From positions 1 through 12,538 of the forward strand of contig RBNI01005468.1 of assembly GCA_003990745.1 (NCBI GenBank): a stretch of DNA of 12,538 bases, read 5' to 3'. This DNA comes from Jimgerdemannia flammicorona. Taxonomy: Eukaryota; Mucoromycota; Endogonomycetes; Endogonales; Endogonaceae. The translations under genes and the position numbers were made by a program. Positions 6,938 through 12,538 of this stretch are shown one piece after another (the first letter of the stretch is position 1; every line of letters begins with the position of its first letter). Under the pieces are notes generated by a model. It saw only the letters and a list, made by a program, of their open reading frames with translations. It was not told the DNA's origin and made no database searches.

Positions 6938-8427
6938 ATAAATGGCAATAATCACACTGGTGAGTATACTGGCCAGGGGGGCAGTAGTGCCTTTGGCTGG
7001 CAGCAAGTAAAGAGGAGGGGAGATGGTTTGGGGATGCCAGGGGCTTCTGTGGCCAGCCAAGGTACTGGTGGGGGAGGGAGGGGTGGTCTGAGGCAACAAG
7101 GAGGGGAGAGGTCGACCTTTGCTAATAAGGTCAAGGGTGGGAGAATGGATAGTTGGCTGGGTCTGGGGAAGGTGTCAACAGCTGCTGCTGGGAGACAGAG
7201 AGGGGCGCTCAGGGAAGAGTCAGGCAGTAGAGGAGGGGGGGGAGTAGGGGCAGGAGTTGTGACTGCTAATGGGACTGTAACTGGGGATCTGGAAAAAAAT
7301 CCAGATGTGATAGTGGTTAATGGTTCAGGACAGGGGATGGGTACAAGGCCTGGGGATCTGGTGGATGGGGTGACAGACATGGTGTCAGCACCATTACTCA
7401 AGAAATCAAGGTCAGAATTCACCATCACATTGTGTTTCTGGGGCTTGGCAGTAACTGCAAGGATGATCTTGGAGCTGGTGGTACAGGAGGAAAAAGGGGC
7501 AGCATTAGTGAAGTTCTTGAAGGGGAAAGAAGAAGTCAAGGTGGGGTTTGAGGAAGAGGAAGCATTGCTGACTACTATGGAGAAGAGGGTTACTGTGGGT
7601 GGGGTTGTAGTCTCTATGGCCAGATGCATATACTGGGACCCCCGAGTGGTGTAGTTGACAGTGCTGGATCTTCTCACAGTGTTGAGGAAGAGGGCCCGGG
7701 GTTGATTGTAGGGGTGGTCAAGGAGTATAGAGAGATTGTGGACATTGGGTTCAAGGTCTGTGAGGGTATAGAGCTCCAGACTGGTGATGTTGATGTCTGG
7801 GTGAGGCTGGCGAGAAAGGAGAACATGGGGAAGATGACAGATTGGCTGGTGACTCTGAAGTTGGGACAGGTGGAGTATAAGGTCATATGGGTGATAGAGA
7901 CTTAGGAAGAGGAGGAAGATTTGCTTGAGGCTCTGGAGGATCTGGCGGGTGTAGTCGAGAGACAGGGATTGGCTTGGGAAAAGTATGAAGCCAAGATAGT
8001 GGTGAAAGTGATGGATGGAAAGAGGATCAGGATAGACTGGGTGACCTGGGAGAAGATGCAAGAGAGGAGAATCCAGAAGGAGCTGCCAGAGAAGTTAGGT
8101 GGTGGTGGGGCTGGCAGCAGTGCAGGGGATGTAAGTGCAGGACTGCATGAGAGTGTCTGGGTGGGGGATCGCAAGATGGCCCAAGGTGGGGCCCAGGATG
8201 GACTGAGGGAGGAGAGATAGGGTAGTGTAGAGGTGGATGCAGAAATGAGTGAAGGAGTACACTCTCAGTATAGTGTCCTGGGAGAGGCAGGGGGTGAGGA
8301 GGAGTTACTGGATATACTAGAGGAGGAGTGGGATGAGACAGTGAGGAGGAGCACGTTGGTGGACCCAGGGGTGGGGGTTGATCAGGTCACCCAGGGTATG
8401 GCAGTGGCAGTGGAGGAGGAGAAGTGA
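6938..8427 (+). pseudogene. LINE copy B ORF1 (Gag-like), frameshifted
   Basis: The true start aligns to an ATA at 6938-6940 (ATG in copy C), so the start codon is lost. The first frame runs to a stop at 7652-7654; homology then continues in the next frame (about 7624-8427) with stops at 7903-7905 and 8218-8220. The N-terminus is rich in Gly, Ser and Gln and has A-F-G-W-Q-Q-V, then T-F-A-N-K-V-K-G, both shared with copy C. The middle (A-L-V-K-F-L-K-G, V-G-F-E-E-E-E) matches copy A. The C-terminal half is charged and contains V-D-V-W-V-R-L and R-I-R-I-D-W-V-T-W. I see no CCHC knuckle and no certain RRM, so RNA binding is assumed from position only. The long minus-strand frame opposite it is a Pro/Ser-rich shadow. 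Confidence 0.72.
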
Positions 8428-8859
8428 CTGTGGAAGACTCTTGAAGGGGTGGCAGCAGATGAGCTGGGGGGAGAGACTTCTGGGTTATGGGAGAGAGATA
8501 TTGGGAGGAAATCCTTCATGGTGAGGAGGTACTGAGGAAGGTTAGGAATGAGATCCTAATGGTCCTCTTGGAATTAGTTGAATATTAAGTCAATGATCAG
8601 AGAGAGGAGGAACTTTGAGAGATTGCAAATGATCAGGCAGTATTCTTGTGGGGCTTAAGGAAGGGATTGAAGAAGTGGAGAGTGGTCTGCATGGACTATT
8701 GGTCAGAGATAGAGGTGGTGAATGGGGTGGAATATCAAGAAATCTTGGAGGCATTAGATGCTCAGGCTGTAGTAGAGGGTGGCTTGAAAGCAGAGTGGCA
8801 CTTGGATCTGGCTGGAGATGAGATGAGCATAGAATACTAGGCTGGAGTCTTGAACTCAA
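8428..8859 (+). other. ORF1 tail or ORF1-ORF2 spacer of LINE copy B
   Basis: A 64-codon open frame lies at 8646-8840 (with D-Y-W-S-E-I-E and L-D-L-A-G-D-E). It is acidic like the end of ORF1 and may be its frameshifted tail. No domain is recognised. It ends about 20 bases before the first ATG of ORF2. Confidence 0.45.
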
Positions 8860-9570
8860 ATGTTATTCAATATGAACAGTATAACTAATATATTCTCTTT
8901 GAACATGAATGGGTTGTGGGGGGCAGCTAGGCAGAAGTACATATTTGGAAGGCTAAAGAGACTGGATGTGGATATTTTCATACTGCAGGATGTCTGTTAT
9001 GAAGTAGATGTGGACTTACAGGATTGGACTAAGAAATGGGGGGGGGGCAGCAGTATGGATGGGGAGGGTGGGTATCTTAGTTTGTAAGGAGATGGGGAAC
9101 ATTGGAGATATTGGACATTGGGGGAATCAGTTGGTGTAGAGAGTGTAGAAGAGGCCTGGATGGAGCTCATTGACAGTTGGGTCATATTACTGCCCAGCAG
9201 AGCAGGGGGAATGGATGGATTGGATCTGAAATTTGAAAGAGACTGGGGTCCTAGGTGAGGTTGGGTTTGACTGCCTGGGGGGTGACTTCAACATAGTACA
9301 GGACAACAGGATGGACAGGACAGATGGCAGGAGTGGAATGAGGAGCAGGAGTGGGGGGTTGGATGATTGGTTGGAGATGGAGAGGTTGAGTTCATTGGTT
9401 GATTTAGGGAGACAATTTTGGGATGTTCATTGAATTTATACTCACTGGGCAGCAGGGCTGGGCTCAAGGATCAACTGGATATTGACAGCAGAATGCTGTG
9501 GAGTGGATGTCTGGCAATACTTGAGGTGGTTTGGTGTCTATGGTCGGATCACTGGGGTCTGTTAGGAGGG
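8860..9570 (+). other. APE-type endonuclease domain in LINE copy B ORF2
   Basis: Motifs in order are S-L-N-M-N-G-L (W-N-x-N-G-L in the family), F-I-L-Q-D (usually L-Q-E-T, so the metal-binding E is D here), G-I-L-V after a frameshift at the G run, L-G-G-D-F-N at about 9280, S-R-I-N-W-I-L (usually S-R-I-D, so D is N here) and W-S-D-H-W at about 9540-9554. The parts lie in different frames. Two acidic active-site positions are changed besides the frameshifts, so DNA nicking activity is lost. Confidence 0.75.
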
Positions 9571-10149
9571 AGGAGGTTTGGGAGAAGTGGGGATGGGCCT
9601 GGACATTGGCAACTGAATTCTTCTTTGTTGGAGGATGGGACTTTATGGGCAGACTGAGAGAAGGAGGTTATTGGGAAGATTGGGAGGTGGTGGGAACAGG
9701 GCCTGGTGATTGGGGACTACTGGAGAAGGCTGAAAGCGAGTGCTCAGGGGTACTGGAGGGAAGTAGGGAAAGGAAGGAGTGCTCAGCAGTGGCAGAGGGT
9801 GTTATGGGCCTCACAGCGATTGGGAATGCTCCTGGGGAGATGGGCAGGGGTGCTAGAAGATTGGGAGGTGGCTGACTGGCATATTGTGAGAATTCAGAGA
9901 GAAGTTGAGGAGTTTAAGGAGGTGTTATGAAGGGAGGAAGAGATTAGGCTGAAGGAGATGGTGGCATGGCTGAGGTGGCAAGAGCTTGAGGAGGGTGAGA
10001 GACCCACTAGGTTTTTATCATGAATGCTACAAATGCAGAGAACTAAGCAGCAGTGGGATGGGCTCTTGGATGTAGATGGGGAGATGGTGGTGGGGACTCC
10101 AGCAATTTTGAGATTGCTGAGGGCCTATTGGGAGGATTTGTGGAGTAAG

Positions 10150-11410
10150 GAGGAAGAGGGGGAGGATGCCTTGAACATTGAGAGGCAGCTGGAGGATTGG
10201 TATCCTGACCCTGCAATGGGCCTGGGGACTCTTAGGGATCCAGTGAGGGAAGAGGAAATTTGCAAGGTCTTGGCTATGACAAGCAAGGGGATGGCTCCAG
10301 GTGTGGATGGACTTCCCTGCGATTTTTGGAAGAAGATGGCTGGAGTGGCAGTGGTGTTGGAGGAAATGATGGAAATGTGTGGTGAGGTTCTTCAGTCTGG
10401 TACTTGGTTTGGGGGCCAGCACCTAGGGCTGGTCTCCTTTCTCTACAAAGATAAGAGGAGATGGGAGGATTGAAAGAACTGGAGACCAATCATACTACTC
10501 AATATGGACCACAAACTGGTGATGAATATATTGGTGATGAGGCTGCAGGGAGTTGCTCAGCAAGTACTTGGTGTGGAGCAAAGAGGATTTGTTGGTGGCC
10601 AGCTGATCCAAGATGAGATGGCTTGGGTATATGGTGTGATTGAAGGGGCCTAGGCTGCAAGGGTAGATGGAAGATTGGTTTTTTTTAGATCAGGAGAAGG
10701 TATATGATAGAGTGAGGAGGATTTGGCTAGAGGGAGTGCTGAAACAGGTTGGTGTTCCCCAAGGGTTCAGAAGGTCATTCATCAGTCTTTTGGAAAACAG
10801 TCAGGCTATATTGGTCATTAATGCTCATAGAGATGTAACCTTTCCTCTTGGTTGTGGGGTGCCGCAAGGTGATCCTTTGTTGTCTATCCTATATGTCTTA
10901 TCCCTGGAGCCCCTACTGGATAGGATCAGGCATCAAATTGAGGGTTTGGACATTCTAGAGATAAATTGGAAGGTGGGGGCCTTTGCAGACGATATGGTGG
11001 TTGGACTGGGCTCATTGGCAGATATGGGGGAATTGAGGAGGTCTGTGGAATGGTATGAGAGAAGCTCCAGTGCTAAACTCAATTGGCATAAATGTGAGGC
11101 TCTGGTGCTAGGTGGTGGAATTGTTGGTGGTAATGTGATTGGGATAGTGGTATCAGCAGGTAAGCTAGTTTATTATCTGGAGATCTACTTTTTGGTATGT
11201 GCATCCCTTCTGCCCTGTACTTGGTGGGAACAGCAACTCCTGGTATGGGGAGATATGCTTTTACAGTGGAGAGGTTGGCATATATCCTTGGCAGGAAGAG
11301 TGATGGTGTTGAATGTATATTGGCTGCTGAAGCTGTGGTATGTGGGGTACCATCTGGATTTCCCAGCTTGGGTGGTCAGGAGACTGTTGAAGATGGCAAG
11401 ATCATAGATT
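10150..11410 (+). other. Reverse transcriptase domain in LINE copy B ORF2
   Basis: The fingers region shows A-P-G-V-D-G-L-P, F-L-Y-K-D-K, K-N-W-R-P-I-I-L-L-N and G-F-V-G-G. Motif A (F-L-D-Q-E-K-V-Y-D, first D at 10688-10690) lies in the frame entered after the T run. Then come G-C-G-V-P-Q-G-D-P-L, the catalytic F-A-D-D at 10982-10993, S-S-A-K-L-N-W-H-K, and a thumb with S-L-A-G-R-V and L-W-Y-V. N-W-R-P with L-L-N is typical of L1-like rather than Tad-like RT. Catalytic aspartates are intact; the damage is stops and shifts. Confidence 0.85.
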
Positions 11411-12040
11411 TGGGCAGGGCAGTGAAGTCAGATAGGATGTGAGGTTCCGACCCTACTAGTGGAAAGAGGCAGGCTGGGTTTAGTGGACTTAACCAAATAT
11501 CTTCACTGCTTGAGAGCATGGTGGCTGAGGAGAGCAAGCAAGCTGAGGGGCCAAGAGTGGGTACTGCTCATGCAGTGGATATGGGAGGCCCGGTATTCCC
11601 CCTGTGGAGCTTCTGGCAACCTGCTTACAATGGTGGCCATGGATGGGAGTAAGTGGATGAGGTATAAGGGCTTTTGGTGAGGGGTGGTGAATAGTGCAAG
11701 AAGAATTGGTCTTCAGTAGCAAGGTGCTGAGGGAGGGGAGAAGTGGTGATCACAGATGTGGCAATAGCACAGGCTACCACTGGGCAGTGTTCTAGTGGAG
11801 GATTTCTGGCTTGGTGATAGAATAGACTATTTGCAGGGCTTAGGGGAAGATCTTTGGCCTGAAGCCTGGAAGAGAGTTGGAATTGATAAGGAGTGGAACT
11901 AGAATGGTCTCTGGCTTTGGAGCAAGCAGGTGATGTAGTGGCTACCCCCCAAGTTCTGAGTGTTATGGTGGCAGGTTCTACAGCAAAATATGATGTTTAA
12001 CTATCAGTCTGGATACTTGGTGGCTGGTGGCACATTTGAG

Positions 12041-12112
12041 TGTGAGGAATGTTTTGATGTTGGACTGGAAGGAGGAGTGGTACAAATGCCTGAACATTGG
12101 CTTAGTGAGTGT
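12041..12112 (+). other. CCHC zinc motif at the C-terminus of LINE copy B ORF2
   Basis: The motif is C-E-E-C, 14 residues, H-W-L-S-E-C: C-x2-C-x14-H-x4-C with the same spacing as copy A (376-470). About 50 bases later the ORF2 reading is cut by copy C. Confidence 0.75.
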
Positions 12113-12163
12113 GATGTCTTAGGGGTGTTTTGGGGCCATATTGTGGACTGGTTAGGGAGGGCC

Positions 12164-12245
12164 ACCTTTCTCCAGTACTATTCACGTTACACAAGCTTCA
12201 AGCAACAGTTTTTTCAACACAAAGTGGAGGAAAGGTATTATAAAC
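12164..12245 (+). promoter_or_regulatory. 5' UTR of LINE copy C
   Basis: This is an 82-base leader, alignable to 6857-6937 and to the reverse complement of 3021-3101. As the least mutated copy it is the best guide to the original leader. An internal promoter is expected in such a leader from LINE biology; no individual element is recognised. Confidence 0.65.
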
Positions 12246-12538
12246 ATGTCTTCGAGCAAGAGTTCTGACGGGTATGCTGGGTGTGGTGGACCTGGGGCCT
12301 TTGGCTGGCAGCAGGTTGGGAGGGGTTATGGCCTGGGGATGGGGGCCTTTGGAGGGTCGATGAGCAGTGAGAGTGCTGGAGGAGGGCCAGTGTCTGGTGG
12401 GATGGAAGGAGGGACTGGCCACATGAGTTTTGCTGATAAGGTGAAGGGGAGTGGATGGCCGACTGGAAGCCAGGCTGGTGCTGCAGTGGGGAAGGGCAAG
12501 GCGAGCCCTGGAAGGGGGGGAGGTTCTCTGGCTGGGGG
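12246..12538 (+). CDS. LINE copy C ORF1 (Gag-like), N-terminal part, open at window end
   Basis: ATG at 12246-12248 begins M-S-S-S-K-S-S-D-G-Y and stays open for 97 codons to the end of the window. The N-terminus is Gly/Ser-rich and low in complexity, with G-A-F-G-W-Q-Q-V (about residues 17-24) and M-S-F-A-D-K-V-K-G (about residues 61-69), both found in copies A and B. The start is chosen because the two other copies align with it from the first codon (ATA in both), and the UTR homology ends exactly there. ORF1 proteins coat the element RNA; the domain doing so is not visible in this part. It lacks the stops seen in A and B. Confidence 0.78.
   Translation, partial: MSSSKSSDGYAGCGGPGAFGWQQVGRGYGLGMGAFGGSMSSESAGGGPVSGGMEGGTGHMSFADKVKGSGWPTGSQAGAAVGKGKASPGRGGGSLAG

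Larger units (their letters stand above)
6857..12163 (+). mobile_element. LINE copy B (L1-like non-LTR retrotransposon), near full-length 5' part, 3' end displaced
   Basis: This plus-strand element of the same family as copies A and C has a 5' UTR from about 6857, a frameshifted ORF1, a short spacer, and ORF2 with an APE-type endonuclease, reverse transcriptase and CCHC motif. Its reading stops agreeing with copy A just after D-W-L-G, at about 12162, where the 5' UTR of copy C begins; the missing 3' end should follow copy C outside this window. At its left end it interrupts the RT of the Ngaro-like element. The sense strand is strongly G-rich and C-poor. I count about 17 CpG in 5.3 kb. Multiple stops and at least four frameshifts make it inactive. 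Confidence 0.88.
8860..12163 (+). pseudogene. LINE copy B ORF2 (endonuclease-reverse transcriptase), degraded
   Basis: ORF2 proteins of L1-like LINEs nick the target DNA and copy the element RNA in place. Homology begins at the ATG at 8860 (or 8872) and passes through endonuclease, linker, RT, thumb and CCHC motif in three frames. In-frame stops include 9431-9433, 9655-9657, 9928-9930, 10021-10023, 10471-10473 (a TGA in W-E-D-stop-K-N-W-R-P, tryptophan in the family), 10651-10653 and 11405-11407. One frameshift coincides with a run of 8 T at 10679-10686, where copy A has 5 T, and one with a run of 10 G at 9038-9047. A normal ORF2 of this kind is one continuous frame of more than a thousand residues, so this copy is dead. 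The C-terminus beyond D-W-L-G is replaced by copy C. Confidence 0.87.
12164..12538 (+). mobile_element. LINE copy C, 5' part, inserted into copy B; continues past the window
   Basis: At 12164 the sequence changes from ORF2 of copy B to ACCTTTCTCC, the same 5' start as copies A and B. An 82-base UTR follows, then an intact ORF1 start. It has 6 CpG in 375 bases, about five times the density of copy B, and no stop in its 97 visible codons. This is the least damaged copy and probably the most recent insertion. Its ORF2 and 3' end, and then the rest of copy B, should lie downstream of the window. Confidence 0.83.

Noticed and set aside
7440..7900. DUF4283 or RRM domain in LINE ORF1
   Set aside because: V-K-F-L-K-G and V-D-V-W-V-R-L are suggestive, but the order and spacing of key aromatic residues could not be matched by eye.
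6952..8061. A 369-codon open frame on the minus strand, the longest in the window
   Set aside because: It lies opposite ORF1 of LINE copy B, is low-complexity Pro/Ser/Leu-rich, and arises because the G-rich, C-poor sense strand avoids stops on the other strand. The sense frame has homology to two other copies.
1..12538. Bacterial operons, CRISPR arrays, tRNA or rRNA genes
   Set aside because: No ribosome-binding-site-spaced gene series, no regular spacer-repeat array, and no cloverleaf or rRNA core sequences were found. The content is eukaryotic retroelements.

Overview
This window contains only transposable elements. I see no host gene, rRNA, tRNA or prokaryotic operon. Organism: a eukaryote. 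A fungus with heavy cytosine-deamination damage to its repeats (RIP-like mutation or loss of methylated CpG) is my best guess, because an L1-like LINE with a G-rich sense strand sits beside a DIRS/Ngaro-type tyrosine-recombinase retrotransposon and CpG is almost absent. The taxon is inference only; nothing in the sequence fixes it.

Layout. (1) 1-3101, minus strand: LINE copy A. Its 5' end is at about 3101, and it has a decayed ORF1 (about 3020-2326). An internal deletion of roughly 2.5 kb joins ORF1 to the middle of ORF2. The reverse transcriptase and C-terminal zinc motif follow, and the copy runs off the left edge. (2) 3121-3295: a 78-bp tandem repeat, about 2.2 units. (3) About 3727-6856, minus strand, AT-rich: the 3' two thirds of a DIRS/Ngaro-like retroelement. 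In its own reading direction it carries reverse transcriptase, RNase H, tyrosine recombinase, then two direct repeats of about 156 bp that look like the split repeats of this group. It is full of stops and frameshifts. (4) About 6857-12163, plus strand: LINE copy B of the same family as A, inserted into the reverse transcriptase of the Ngaro-like element. It has a 5' UTR, ORF1, and ORF2 (endonuclease, reverse transcriptase, CCHC), all broken. (5) 12164-12538, plus strand: the start of LINE copy C, inserted into the end of ORF2 of copy B. It has an intact ATG and an open ORF1 that leaves the window.

How the parts relate. The three LINE copies start at the same short motif, 81-83 bp before the ORF1 start, so this is probably the true 5' end. 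CpG content rises from A and the Ngaro-like element (about 5 in 6.9 kb), to B (about 17 in 5.3 kb), to C (6 in 375 bp). The nesting agrees: C lies inside B, and B lies inside the Ngaro-like element. C is therefore probably the youngest and could belong to an intact element. A and B point away from each other and flank the Ngaro-like fossil.
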